Source of the DNA: an uncultured Blautia sp. | Lineage (GTDB): Bacteria > Bacillota > Clostridia > Lachnospirales > Lachnospiraceae | NCBI GenBank assembly: GCA_934426285.1 | Contig: CAKRYE010000012.1 | Span: 1-47,408 of the forward strand | DNA: 47,408 bases | Direction: 5' to 3' | Shown: in pieces, positions 16,017 through 24,507 of the stretch | How the letters are laid out: each line of letters opens with the position of its first letter | How positions within the stretch are numbered: the first letter of the stretch is position 1 | Position numbers and translations under genes: made by a program | Notes under the pieces: model-generated | What the model was told of the DNA's origin: nothing | Database searches by the model: none | What the model saw: the letters and a program-made list of their open reading frames with translations, nothing else

Positions 16017-18098
16017 TTATTTCTGATGCGGTTCTAACAGTACCTTTAAGGTAGCTGCCAGAATACTCAGATCAAGAGCAAAAGAATAATTCTGTATATA
16101 GTAGAAATCCATTTTTAACTGGTTTTTCTTTGAACTGCTATATTTGCCATGAACTTTGGCATAGCCGGTGAGTCCGGCTTTTACAGACAATCTGTATGTA
16201 AATTCCGGATGATTTTTTTCATATTTTTCAGCAATCTGTATTCTTTCCGGATAAGGTCCTACAACAGACATTTCTCCACGAAGTACATTCAAAAACTGAG
16301 GTAGTTCATCCAGATGGGATGTCATTAAGAAATGTCCTCCGCATATCCATTTTGTAGGATTTATTTCAGAAGTTCCTACAGGTGTTGTCCGGAATTTATA
16401 CTGTTTGAAATGTTTTCCATTTCTGGTAAGGCATTCTTGACTGATTAAAACCGGGCCACCATCTGTCAGTTTAATAAACAGAGCAATCAACAGATAGAGC
16501 CATGAGAAAGCACCCATGATCAAAAGTGAAAAAATAATGTCAAACAGCCTTTTTCCTATTCTTTGTTCTACAGTTAAGCCACAGTTTCGGAATAATTGTA
16601 ATGTCATGTCAGATAGTGAAACCTTCTCAGAACTCATAAGTAAAATATCTGATAAAGTTGTCTGGCAGTAACATCTCTTTTTATGTTCATAACAGTAACG
16701 AATATAAAATTCCCTGTCTTCAGATGACATATCTCCAAGCATTACAGATTCATGCCGCATAATTTCTTTTGTTATTTTTTCTCTTCCGGCATTCAATGGA
16801 AGTCGGGTTTTCAGGTGATAGCTTTCACTTTGATGCAATAACTCTTGTTCCAGTGCCTGAGTGCTTTGCGTACTGTATATGAGAAGTATTTCATGAGCAG
16901 GATATATATTGGCATAGAGCCAGCGAACCAGAACTGACCAGAGGATTCCCGTCAGAAAATTCACTGCAGTTACTACAAGCATCGGAAGAATATGCATCAT
17001 GAATTTCCAGCGTCCAATCAGGGCTAATTCCAGATAAGTGGCAACATTTACCAGTATTACGGTATATCCATGTGAAAGAATAACTTCTATCCATTGTTGA
17101 TGAACCACACGATATGCTGAAAATACTTTTCCAACCAGCAGATTCAATGCTGTATAAAGTGCAAATAAAGTTACATAGCCCCAGAAAAAGTATTTTCTGC
17201 CGATGATTTTTCTGAAATTGTAATGATGAAACCAGGCATAACTGAAAGCTAATGTCCAGAGAAAAAGCAAAAGTGCAGTCATCACCATCAAGAAAAGCTT
17301 CTTGAAACGCTCTTTTCGCATCATTAAGCGATAACTTTTCCACCAGAGCTGTGAATACTTATAGATTCCATGAAAACTGTAGCTTATCATGCAGAAAACT
17401 CTTTTTCTTAATGGAACCTCTGCCTTTATATATGTCTGCCAGTTCATTTGCGCTGACTTTCCTTTTTGACCGGATTTTGAAGCCAATGCTCTGCGATAAA
17501 TTAAAAGTGGTTCATCCACGCTATAAGCCCAGGGGATTTCTGAAAGAATTTTTAGCCATGTTGCAAAATCCTCATGGATTCCATCTTCTTCCGGCATGGG
17601 ATATTTCAACATTAATTCTCTGCGTATAAGAACAGAGGAGCAGGAAATTACGTTCTGTTTCAGCAATTTTTTTCGATTGACTTTTTCCGGTACATGTAGT
17701 GTGTGCGCAATCGTCATTCCATCATCTTCAATAAATGCTGATCCTGTAAACAAAAAAGAGGCCTCAGGATATTTATCCAGAATAGCCATTTGTTTTTTCA
17801 GTTTTTCTTTTCTCCACAGATCATCACTGTCCAGAAATGCAATCCACTGACTTTTTGCCTCTTGAATTCCATAATTCCGTGTAGCTGCAGCACCTACATT
17901 ATGCTTGTTCCTGAAAATTCTGATTCTATTATCTTTTTGTGCTAATTTCTGCATGCAGCGATATGTATTATCACTGGAACAGTCATCAATGATCAACATT
18001 TCCCAGTCCTGCAAAGTTTGAGCAAGCACACTGTCTACTGCTTCCTCCAGGTATTTTTCACAATTGTAAGCAGGGGTAATGATTGATATTGTCGGCAT
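16017..18098 (-). CDS. GT2 glycosyltransferase fused to a large phosphoglycosyl transferase
   Basis: A 693-residue protein in one uninterrupted frame. Residues 1-240 are a GT2 domain: ISIITPAYNCEKYL, IDDCSSDN at 37-44 and the metal-binding DSDD at 90-93. Residues about 265-396 hold four hydrophobic helices. About 400-500 form a Rossmann-like spacer. About 513-693 are a bacterial sugar transferase (PF02397-type) domain with RLFDIIFSL, YKFRT at 567-571, the catalytic-type Asp-Glu at 597-598 (HLDELPQ) and LTGYAKVHGKY. Helices, spacer and transferase align with the whole of the neighbouring 467-residue enzyme. The family GPRPE motif reads GPYPE here and the segment after KFR is altered. It may load the first sugar phosphate on undecaprenyl phosphate and then add a second sugar. 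Start: AAGAGGA before ATG 18098. Confidence 0.85.
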   Translation of the reverse strand: MPTISIITPAYNCEKYLEEAVDSVLAQTLQDWEMLIIDDCSSDNTYRCMQKLAQKDNRIRIFRNKHNVGAAATRNYGIQEAKSQWIAFLDSDDLWRKEKLKKQMAILDKYPEASFLFTGSAFIEDDGMTIAHTLHVPEKVNRKKLLKQNVISCSSVLIRRELMLKYPMPEEDGIHEDFATWLKILSEIPWAYSVDEPLLIYRRALASKSGQKGKSAQMNWQTYIKAEVPLRKRVFCMISYSFHGIYKYSQLWWKSYRLMMRKERFKKLFLMVMTALLLFLWTLAFSYAWFHHYNFRKIIGRKYFFWGYVTLFALYTALNLLVGKVFSAYRVVHQQWIEVILSHGYTVILVNVATYLELALIGRWKFMMHILPMLVVTAVNFLTGILWSVLVRWLYANIYPAHEILLIYSTQSTQALEQELLHQSESYHLKTRLPLNAGREKITKEIMRHESVMLGDMSSEDREFYIRYCYEHKKRCYCQTTLSDILLMSSEKVSLSDMTLQLFRNCGLTVEQRIGKRLFDIIFSLLIMGAFSWLYLLIALFIKLTDGGPVLISQECLTRNGKHFKQYKFRTTPVGTSEINPTKWICGGHFLMTSHLDELPQFLNVLRGEMSVVGPYPERIQIAEKYEKNHPEFTYRLSVKAGLTGYAKVHGKYSSSKKNQLKMDFYYIQNYSFALDLSILAATLKVLLEPHQK

Positions 18099-18153
18099 AA
18101 ATTCCTCTTACTTTCTTTTTTATTTTTAAGCTATTTGATTTAAAGGATTGATG

Positions 18154-19557
18154 TTATTCCTTGATTTTTTCTGCTTTTTTACAGCCCGTTTTATTATCCA
18201 TTGCAGTAATCTGTCCTTCTTCTACACCCTCTGTACTTTCCGGCATAAACAGAATTTTTACAGTCGCAAACATAATAAACAAATCATCTAATAAACTTGG
18301 ATGACTGATGTACATCAAATCCATCAGTAATTTATCATAGGGCGTGGTATTATATTTACCATATACCTGAGCATATCCGGTAAGTCCGGCTTTAGCTTGA
18401 AGGCGAAGATGAAATTCTGGCATATTTTCTTCATATTCTGCTGCTATAGACGGGCGTTCAGGTCTTGGTCCCACAATCGCCATATCGCCTTTTATAATAT
18501 TCAAAAGCTGTGGAAGTTCATCGATTCTGCACTTTCGAATAATTCGGCCTACAGGAGTAATCCTTGGGTCGTTTTCTCCGCTGGAAAGTCTTGCTACTCC
18601 ATCTTTTTCAGCATCAACTTTCATTGATCTGAATTTTAAAACTCCGAATTCTTTACCGTCTTTGGTTAATCTTATTTGTTTATAGAATACCGGACCCCTG
18701 TCATATATTTTGATAGAGATGGCTGTAATTATCATAATTGGAGAAAGAAGAATCGTTGCTGATCCTGCAATTAACAGATCAGTTAGGCGTTTTAGAAACA
18801 GATATTCCGGATTTGGATTATATCTGCCTGTATGGAGCATAGGTAAATGAAACAGATGAACCTGTTCAGCTCCGCTCATCAACACATCGCCAACTCTTGG
18901 GATTACATATACCTGTATACTATGTTCGATGCAGTATTTCAAAATAATGTTACGTTCATGGCTGTGGATACCACTGAGAAATACGGTTTCAATATTATTC
19001 AGTTTTTCCAGATTTTCTAGAACTATTTGAACCTGCAGGATTTCTTTGATCTCAAATTTACGTTGCATCTCATATTGATCTATGAGATTTTCTAATCCCT
19101 CTCTGACATCGTAGATAATCATTGTTTTTTGTGGTGGAAAACATCTGAAATACCATTGATGTGACAGATAGCACCATATGAAGGATAATAGAATTTGTCC
19201 TCCAATTGCCATAATTCCCGGAATCAGATTAGGAAATCCTTTTACCAGTAACGCAATCACCAGATAGCTGATACCATCTGTTGCCATGGCTGCCAGTACC
19301 TGACTGTATACCATTTCAGAAATACGATTTACCGAAACCAGAAATGCATTGTAAATTCTTGCAAATAGAAAATATACAAGCATAAAAAGAGCAATCATCA
19401 GAAGATTTCCTTTGTTATAGAAGCTGTCTTTCATCTGTCTGGAATAATATCCATACCAACAGCATGCAAAGGGAATAGTTATGCATATGATATTTAATAC
19501 TTTTACAAATCTAAGCGGAATATCATGTGCAAGCATATTAATTTTTTTCTTTTTCAT
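18154..19557 (-). CDS. Polytopic phosphoglycosyl transferase (initiating sugar-phosphate transferase)
   Basis: A 467-residue WbaP/CpsE-type enzyme. Four N-terminal helices span roughly residues 15-140, followed by a Rossmann-like domain around 143-245 and a C-terminal sugar transferase domain from about 257. Motifs seen: RLTDLLIAGS, the reentrant hydrophobic segment PIMIITAISI, VLKFRSMKVDAEKDG, the Asp-Glu dyad in CRIDELPQLLNI, IVGPRPERPSIA and LTGYAQVYGKYNTTPYDKL. Catalytic residues are all present. It starts repeat-unit synthesis by transferring a hexose-1-phosphate to undecaprenyl phosphate. Its gene starts 3 bases after loaP, behind GAGGAG. The sugar it transfers cannot be predicted with confidence. 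Confidence 0.92.
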   Translation of the reverse strand: MKKKKINMLAHDIPLRFVKVLNIICITIPFACCWYGYYSRQMKDSFYNKGNLLMIALFMLVYFLFARIYNAFLVSVNRISEMVYSQVLAAMATDGISYLVIALLVKGFPNLIPGIMAIGGQILLSFIWCYLSHQWYFRCFPPQKTMIIYDVREGLENLIDQYEMQRKFEIKEILQVQIVLENLEKLNNIETVFLSGIHSHERNIILKYCIEHSIQVYVIPRVGDVLMSGAEQVHLFHLPMLHTGRYNPNPEYLFLKRLTDLLIAGSATILLSPIMIITAISIKIYDRGPVFYKQIRLTKDGKEFGVLKFRSMKVDAEKDGVARLSSGENDPRITPVGRIIRKCRIDELPQLLNIIKGDMAIVGPRPERPSIAAEYEENMPEFHLRLQAKAGLTGYAQVYGKYNTTPYDKLLMDLMYISHPSLLDDLFIMFATVKILFMPESTEGVEEGQITAMDNKTGCKKAEKIKE

Positions 19558-19560
19558 TTG

Positions 19561-20091
19561 TTACGCTAACTCCTCTTTTTTTGTTACTTTGGAGATAATC
19601 TCCAGCCCTACCTTCATATCCACCGTCCTCCCGAACATATCCAGTGACAGTACTGCGATTCGCTTATGTCTGTCAATTTTTCGGATGGCTCCTTCCATTC
19701 CCTGCAGGGGGCCGCTTATGATATGTACCTGATCTCCTTCGATGATTCCCTGGGAGAGCCGTACCAGCTGTTCTTTGTCTCCGCCCATGCGGATGAGCAG
19801 CTCCACTTCCTGGTCTGTAAGTGGGACGATGGTCTCTCCTGTGCCGATGATTCGGGTCATGCCTATGACATGTTTCAGGTTTTCCATGAGGGGTTCCAGA
19901 TTTTCGGCAATTAAAAAGACATATCCGGGAAAGAGGATTCTTTCCTGAATATGCCATTGGCCTTGAAATCGTTTTTTCTGTTGATAGTAGGGGATAAAAC
20001 AGCGCTCTAGGATGCGTCTGTCTATAGTCCGCTGGCATTGGCAGCGGATGTTTTCTTCGGTGCCTGTGCGCACCTGCATCACATACCACAT
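19561..20091 (-). CDS. loaP: LoaP/NusG-family processive antiterminator
   Basis: A specialised NusG paralogue of about 176 residues. An N-terminal NGN domain begins MWYVMQVRTGTEENI and runs through ERILFPGYVFLIAEN. A C-terminal KOW domain covers EGDQVHIISGPLQGMEGAI and onward. It is encoded first in a 20-kb polysaccharide operon, exactly where LoaP, UpxY and RfaH relatives sit. LoaP proteins bind elongating RNA polymerase and a leader RNA hairpin and let it read through terminators. ATG 20091 is chosen because GGAGG lies about 10 bases before it; the frame can be extended to 20178, but that region carries leader hairpins. Which Firmicute subclass it belongs to would need a tree. Confidence 0.87.
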   Translation of the reverse strand: MWYVMQVRTGTEENIRCQCQRTIDRRILERCFIPYYQQKKRFQGQWHIQERILFPGYVFLIAENLEPLMENLKHVIGMTRIIGTGETIVPLTDQEVELLIRMGGDKEQLVRLSQGIIEGDQVHIISGPLQGMEGAIRKIDRHKRIAVLSLDMFGRTVDMKVGLEIISKVTKKEELA

Positions 20092-20119
20092 AAACAGTTT
20101 TCCTCCATTTTGGGTATGC

Positions 20120-20260
20120 TTCGCCATTTCGTCTGCCACAGGGCAGGCGAATCTTTTGTTCAAGATATGTCCATCCATACCTTTAAACGCGGCAAAGCGA
20201 CGATTTAAAGAACATAGATTTCAGGATATGGACAGGAATCTTTTCAGAACGATTCCTGTC
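20120..20260 (-). promoter_or_regulatory. Structured 5' leader of the polysaccharide operon with three hairpins
   Basis: On the transcript from the promoter at 20273-20301 the first element is a perfect 10-bp inverted repeat, GACAGGAATC and GATTCCTGTC (20231-20260), with a 10-base loop. Next is a stem with outer arms CTTTAAA/TTTAAAG (20181-20210). Last is a nested stem with CTGCC/GGCAG inside TTCGC/GCGAA (20120-20151), just before the loaP ribosome binding site. None has a run of T as an intrinsic terminator would. LoaP is reported to act through a leader hairpin, so the first stem is the natural candidate binding site. Confidence 0.6.
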
Positions 20261-20272
20261 ACTTCATGATGT

Positions 20273-20301
20273 ATTATAATCATATTTGTATGATAATGCA
20301 A
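20273..20301 (-). promoter_or_regulatory. Promoter of the polysaccharide operon
   Basis: On the minus strand TTGCAT (20296-20301) and TATAAT (20273-20278) are separated by exactly 17 bases, a near-consensus housekeeping promoter. Transcription should start near 20266, which places the perfect hairpin at 20231-20260 at the very start of the RNA and leaves a leader of about 175 bases before loaP. The region between this promoter and the end of glmS at 20370 has no other clear signal. Confidence 0.7.
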
Positions 20302-20369
20302 CCTTTTGTGGAAAATTTGTGAACTTTTGCAGAAATATTTATTATGATTGTCTGCGTTCACGTTAATTA

Positions 20370-22211
20370 TTACTCCACCGTCACACTCTTAGCCAGGTTT
20401 CTTGGCTTGTCTACATCCAGGCCTTTGGCTACGCTGACGTAGTAGCCCAGGAGCTGTAAGGGGATCACTGCCAGGGAGGTGGCGAAGTGTTCGTCTGTTT
20501 TGGGGATGTATACGGTGAAGTCTGCGGTGTCTTCGATGTTGTAGTGACCGAAGGTGGTCAGGCCCATAAGGTAGGCACCGCGGCTCTTGCATTCTACCAT
20601 GTTGGAGATGGTTTTCTCATACAGGTGGTTCTGGGTCAGGATGCCGATCACCAGAGTTCCGTCCTCAATAAGGGAGATAGTTCCGTGCTTCAGCTCTCCT
20701 GCTGCGTAGGCTTCTGTATGTACATAGCTGACTTCCTTCATTTTCAGGCTGCCCTCCATGCTGATGGCATAGTCGATGCCTCTGCCGATGAAAAAGGCAT
20801 CCTTTGCGTTGGCCTGTTTGGCTGCGAACCACTGGAGCCGTTCCTTGTCATCCTCCAGGATTTTGCTGATCTTGTCTGGGATAGTCTGTAATTCCGTGAT
20901 CAGCTCCTGATATTTCTCTTCGTTGAGCTCTCCTCTTACCTTACCGAACTGGATAGCCAGTGCATAGGCTGCAATCAGCTGTGTGCTGTAGGCCTTGGTG
21001 GTGGCTACGGAGATTTCCGGGCCGGCCAGTGTGTAGAATACGTTGTCTGCTTCTCTGGCAATGGAGGAACCTACTACGTTGACAATTCCCAGTGTGCGCA
21101 GACCATGTTTTTTGGATTCACGGAGTGCTGCCAGGCTGTCTGCAGTTTCTCCGGACTGGCTGACAATGATCACCAGGCCGTTGGGATCCAGGATCGGGTT
21201 TCTGTAGCGGAATTCAGATGCCAGCTCTACACGTACCGGGATTCTGGCCAGGTCCTCGATCACATACTGGGCTGCCATTCCCACATGGTAGGCAGAACCA
21301 CAGGCTACAATATAGATCTGGCTGATCGTCTGGATGTCCTCTTCTGTAAGGCCTACCTCTGACAGGTCAATAACTCCGTCCTTTAAAACGGAATTCAGGG
21401 TATCTCTGACTGCCTTGGGCTGTTCGTGGATTTCCTTCATCATAAAATGCTCGAAGCCTGCCTTCTCTGCTGCCTCTGCATCCCATTCGATGGTCTTTTT
21501 CTCTTTCTGGATCTCATCTCCGTCCAGGTTGTAGAAGGTGATGTCTCCCTTCTGCACACGGGCCATTTCCATGTTTCCGATATAATATACATTTCTGGTG
21601 TATTTCAGGATAGCCGGTACATCGGAGGCAATGTAGGAGGCTCCGTCCTCTACACCCAGGATCATAGGGCTGTCCTTACGTGCCACATAGATTTCACCAG
21701 GATAGTCCCTGAACATAATAGCCAGGGCATAGGAACCGCGGATGCGGACCATGGCGTGGTTAATGGCATCTACCGGTGTGCCCAGATATTTTTTGTAATA
21801 ATAGTCTACCAGCTTGACTGCTACCTCTGTGTCTGTAGAGGAATAGAACTCATAGCCTTTGCGGATAAGCTTATCCTTCAGCTCCTGATAGTTCTCGATG
21901 ATTCCGTTGTGGACAGCTACTACATTGCCGTCATCACTCATATGGGGATGGGCATTGACCTCAGAAGGTTCTCCGTGGGTGGCCCATCTGGTATGTCCGA
22001 TTCCACAGGTACCGGGTACGGATTCTCCGCCGTTGGTTTTCTCTGCCAGAACCTTCAGTCTGCCCTTGGCTTTGATGATTTCTGTATTTTTCTCGCCGTC
22101 ACGGACTGCCATACCTGCTGAGTCATAGCCTCTGTACTCCAGCTTGGAGAGACCATGGAGCAGAATCGGCGCTGCCTGACTGTTACCTGTATATCCTACA
22201 ATTCCACACAT
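20370..22211 (-). CDS. glmS: Glutamine-fructose-6-phosphate aminotransferase (isomerizing)
   Basis: Makes glucosamine 6-phosphate from fructose 6-phosphate and glutamine, the entry to UDP-GlcNAc for peptidoglycan and polysaccharide. The 613-residue product has the N-terminal glutaminase with nucleophile Cys2 (CGIVGYTGN), LEYRGYDSAG, HTRWATHGEPSEVNAHPH, and then two SIS domains with VACGSAYHVG, SQSGETADSLAALR and GRGIDYAISMEGSLKMKEVSY. It ends in the classic KSVTVE. Length and all motifs are typical. GGAGG lies before ATG 22211. The gene has its own promoter, and its leader of about 80 bases is too short to hold a glmS ribozyme. Confidence 0.97.
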   Translation of the reverse strand: MCGIVGYTGNSQAAPILLHGLSKLEYRGYDSAGMAVRDGEKNTEIIKAKGRLKVLAEKTNGGESVPGTCGIGHTRWATHGEPSEVNAHPHMSDDGNVVAVHNGIIENYQELKDKLIRKGYEFYSSTDTEVAVKLVDYYYKKYLGTPVDAINHAMVRIRGSYALAIMFRDYPGEIYVARKDSPMILGVEDGASYIASDVPAILKYTRNVYYIGNMEMARVQKGDITFYNLDGDEIQKEKKTIEWDAEAAEKAGFEHFMMKEIHEQPKAVRDTLNSVLKDGVIDLSEVGLTEEDIQTISQIYIVACGSAYHVGMAAQYVIEDLARIPVRVELASEFRYRNPILDPNGLVIIVSQSGETADSLAALRESKKHGLRTLGIVNVVGSSIAREADNVFYTLAGPEISVATTKAYSTQLIAAYALAIQFGKVRGELNEEKYQELITELQTIPDKISKILEDDKERLQWFAAKQANAKDAFFIGRGIDYAISMEGSLKMKEVSYVHTEAYAAGELKHGTISLIEDGTLVIGILTQNHLYEKTISNMVECKSRGAYLMGLTTFGHYNIEDTADFTVYIPKTDEHFATSLAVIPLQLLGYYVSVAKGLDVDKPRNLAKSVTVE

Positions 22212-22300
22212 TTTTCATTCCTCCTGTATTATGATGTCAGGGAAATTAGAAATCCTGACTCTGACCTGATGTTATAGTAATCATGATAATATCGGCATAT

Positions 22301-22329
22301 ATTGTACCACGATACCGGGTATATGGCAA
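22301..22329 (-). promoter_or_regulatory. Promoter of glmS
   Basis: TTGCCA (22324-22329) and TACAAT (22301-22306) on the minus strand with a 17-base spacer. The predicted start is near 22294, giving a leader of about 80 bases. The leader contains GTCAGG/CCTGAC that could fold into a short stem. Confidence 0.6.
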
Positions 22330-22334
22330 GTAAA

Positions 22335-22373
22335 AAGCTCCGGTCAATCCATCAGGATTTACGGAGCTTTCCC
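22335..22373 (-). terminator. Intrinsic terminator at the end of the B12-regulated operon
   Basis: On the minus strand AAGCTCCG and CGGAGCTT form an 8-bp stem, with a further AATCC/GGATT pairing inside, followed directly by TTTTTA. The stop codon of the ABC ATPase gene lies inside the left half, so the gene runs into its own terminator. It separates the importer operon from the glmS promoter. Confidence 0.8.
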
Positions 22374-23464
22374 ATTTCTCTGGCTTTTGCAAGAAGTTTT
22401 TTGTTTTTTTCATTCATTGTTCCGAAGTCTGTAAGTGGACAGAGTACTGCCTCACACTCTCCCATGATCTGCAGGGCCTTTTCAAAGTTTTCATCGGAAA
22501 TGATCTCAAAGGGTTTCTCTGTGACGACGGTTCCTGCCAGTGCGCTGGCTACCTGATAGTCTGCATCATTGGTATGGAGTACTCCTGCTGCAAAGGGGAT
22601 TCCCAGACGCTGCAGTCTGCGGTATACAGGGATGCCGCTTCCATTTCCTCCGATGACAAATACCCGTGGTTTGCCTGCAGGGGGGTCCATCTCTACACAG
22701 CCGAAGGAGGCATTGTAGCTTCCCTTGGTGATCCCGTAGAGTCTGCGGATATATTCAGAGGTGAAAATTTCTTCAGGTGTACCGTATTTTTCTATATATT
22801 CTCCGTGTACGCAGATCACCTTGTCGGAGATTTTCTGAGCCAGATCCAGTTCATGGAGGGACATGATCACAGTAAGCTGGTTTTCCAGCACCATTTTTTT
22901 CAGAATGGTGAGAAGCTCCAGCTTGTGGCGGATGTCCAGGAAGGAGGTGGGCTCATCCAGTACGATGATCTCCGGCTCCTGGCAGATTGCCCTGGCCAGA
23001 AGAATTCTCTGGCGCTGGCCGTCACTGATGGCTGTGAAATCCCTGTCCTTCAGATCCCAGGCATGGACGGTCTCCATGGCTGCCCTGACCTTCTCTTTAT
23101 CTGAGGCAGAAAGAATTCCCAGAGTGCCTGTATAAGGATAACGTCCGGTTGCAACAATATCCTCGCAGGTCATAAGCTCCGGCCGCATGCGTTCCGTGAG
23201 AACTACAGCCAGCTTTCTGGATACCTCTTTGTTGGACATGTGGGCCATTTGCTGTTGTTCCAGATAGACAGTGCCGCTGATGGTTGCCAGCTGTCTGGTA
23301 ATACTTTTGAGGATGGTGGATTTACCGGCACCGTTAGGGCCTATGAGTGTAAGAATCTCTCCTTTATTCAGCTGGATATTGATCTCCCTGATCAGAGGCT
23401 TGCCCTCATAGCCTACAGTAAGCTGGTCTGTATGAAAAAAATAGGATTTATTTGTATTTTCCAT
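22352..23464 (-). CDS. ABC importer ATPase with a C-terminal extension
   Basis: ATP-binding subunit of a BtuCD/FecCDE-type importer. Residues 1 to about 260 are the ATPase: Walker A GPNGAGKST at 42-50, signature ISDGQRQR (normally LSGGQ), Walker B EIIVLDEPTSFLD and switch His in MSLHELDLA. About 110 further residues follow (PRVFVIGGNGSGIPVYRRL to the end). They look like a small Rossmann-type domain with its own glycine-rich loop and are not part of the standard fold. The gene starts 4 bases after the permease gene. The operon begins with a cobalamin riboswitch, so the substrate is probably a corrinoid, cobalt complex or other tetrapyrrole. Confidence 0.87.
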   Translation of the reverse strand: MENTNKSYFFHTDQLTVGYEGKPLIREINIQLNKGEILTLIGPNGAGKSTILKSITRQLATISGTVYLEQQQMAHMSNKEVSRKLAVVLTERMRPELMTCEDIVATGRYPYTGTLGILSASDKEKVRAAMETVHAWDLKDRDFTAISDGQRQRILLARAICQEPEIIVLDEPTSFLDIRHKLELLTILKKMVLENQLTVIMSLHELDLAQKISDKVICVHGEYIEKYGTPEEIFTSEYIRRLYGITKGSYNASFGCVEMDPPAGKPRVFVIGGNGSGIPVYRRLQRLGIPFAAGVLHTNDADYQVASALAGTVVTEKPFEIISDENFEKALQIMGECEAVLCPLTDFGTMNEKNKKLLAKAREMGKLRKS

Positions 23465-23468
23465 AGTC

Positions 23469-24488
23469 TTATATCCTCTTCTGTCTGTGAATCATAATGT
23501 AAATAACCACCGGTGCGCCGAACACTGCGGTTACGGAGCTGATACTGAGCTCTGTAGGTGCAAATACTGTTCTGGCGATCAGGTCACAGAACAGGCAGAA
23601 TACTGCACCGCCCATAAAGCATGCAGGGATCACTAACAGCGGTTTGGCTGTTTTTAACAGGCTTTTCACAATATGGGGTACTGCGATCCCCACAAAGGAA
23701 ATGGGACCTGCAAAGGCTGTGACACAGGCAGACAGTACGCTGGACAGAAGGATCAGTCCAATGCGGAAAAGCTTAATATTCACTCCCATGTTCTGGGCAT
23801 AGACTTCCCCCAGCTGATAAGCGCTGATGGGCTTTGACATGAAAAATACGATGATCATGGCCAGAATCACTACTGCTGCCATAACTTTCACATTTCCCCA
23901 GGACATACCGGAGAAGCTTCCCAGTGACCAGTTATGGAGATTGACAATATTGGAGTCATCTGCAAAGGTGACCACAAAATCCGTGATGGCAGAGCAGATG
24001 TATCCGATCATAACACCGCTGATGACCAGCATGGACATATTGTGGACCTTCTTTGCCACCAGCAGGACAAAACCCATGGAGATCATGGAGCCGATAAAGG
24101 CTGCAACGATCATGGATGCAGATCCCATAGAAATGCCTCTGCTGAGGAAAAAGATCATAAGCATGGCAACTACCAGCTTGGCTCCGGAGGAGATTCCCAG
24201 TACAAAGGGGCCGGCTATGGGGTTATTGAAAAAGGTCTGCAGGAGAAATCCGGATACGGACAGGGCTCCTCCCAGGATGATGACAGCCAGGATCCTGGGC
24301 AGACGGATTTCCCATATAATATTGTAAGCGGTATCTGTTCCCTGATGCCTGAATATAATGTTCAGGATCTCTCCCACTGACAGGGGAATGCTGCCGGCAT
24401 TTACATTCCATATAAAAAGGATCACCAGCAGCACTGCCAGGATAATAAATGCAAATCCGTACCGGGCTGTGCGTTTTCTGTCGTTCAT
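23469..24488 (-). CDS. FecCD/BtuC-family ABC permease
   Basis: A 339-residue membrane subunit with about ten helices, typical of importers for siderophores, heme and cobalamin. Family features include the sequence near residue 50 reading TAYNIIWEIRLPRILAVII, GPFVLGISSGAKL, GQ-like LGEVYAQNMGVN before the coupling helix, and FVGIAVPHIVKSL, the conserved Pro-His segment. It should pair with the ATPase downstream and the binding protein upstream. AGGAG precedes ATG 24488. Substrate choice within this family cannot be read from the permease. Confidence 0.93.
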   Translation of the reverse strand: MNDRKRTARYGFAFIILAVLLVILFIWNVNAGSIPLSVGEILNIIFRHQGTDTAYNIIWEIRLPRILAVIILGGALSVSGFLLQTFFNNPIAGPFVLGISSGAKLVVAMLMIFFLSRGISMGSASMIVAAFIGSMISMGFVLLVAKKVHNMSMLVISGVMIGYICSAITDFVVTFADDSNIVNLHNWSLGSFSGMSWGNVKVMAAVVILAMIIVFFMSKPISAYQLGEVYAQNMGVNIKLFRIGLILLSSVLSACVTAFAGPISFVGIAVPHIVKSLLKTAKPLLVIPACFMGGAVFCLFCDLIARTVFAPTELSISSVTAVFGAPVVIYIMIHRQKRI

Positions 24489-24507
24489 AGGTTTCTTACT
24501 CCTGCAA

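Noticed and set aside
22212..22300. glmS ribozyme upstream of glmS
   Set aside because: The leader from the promoter is only about 80 bases and has none of the ribozyme core; the expected length is about twice that.
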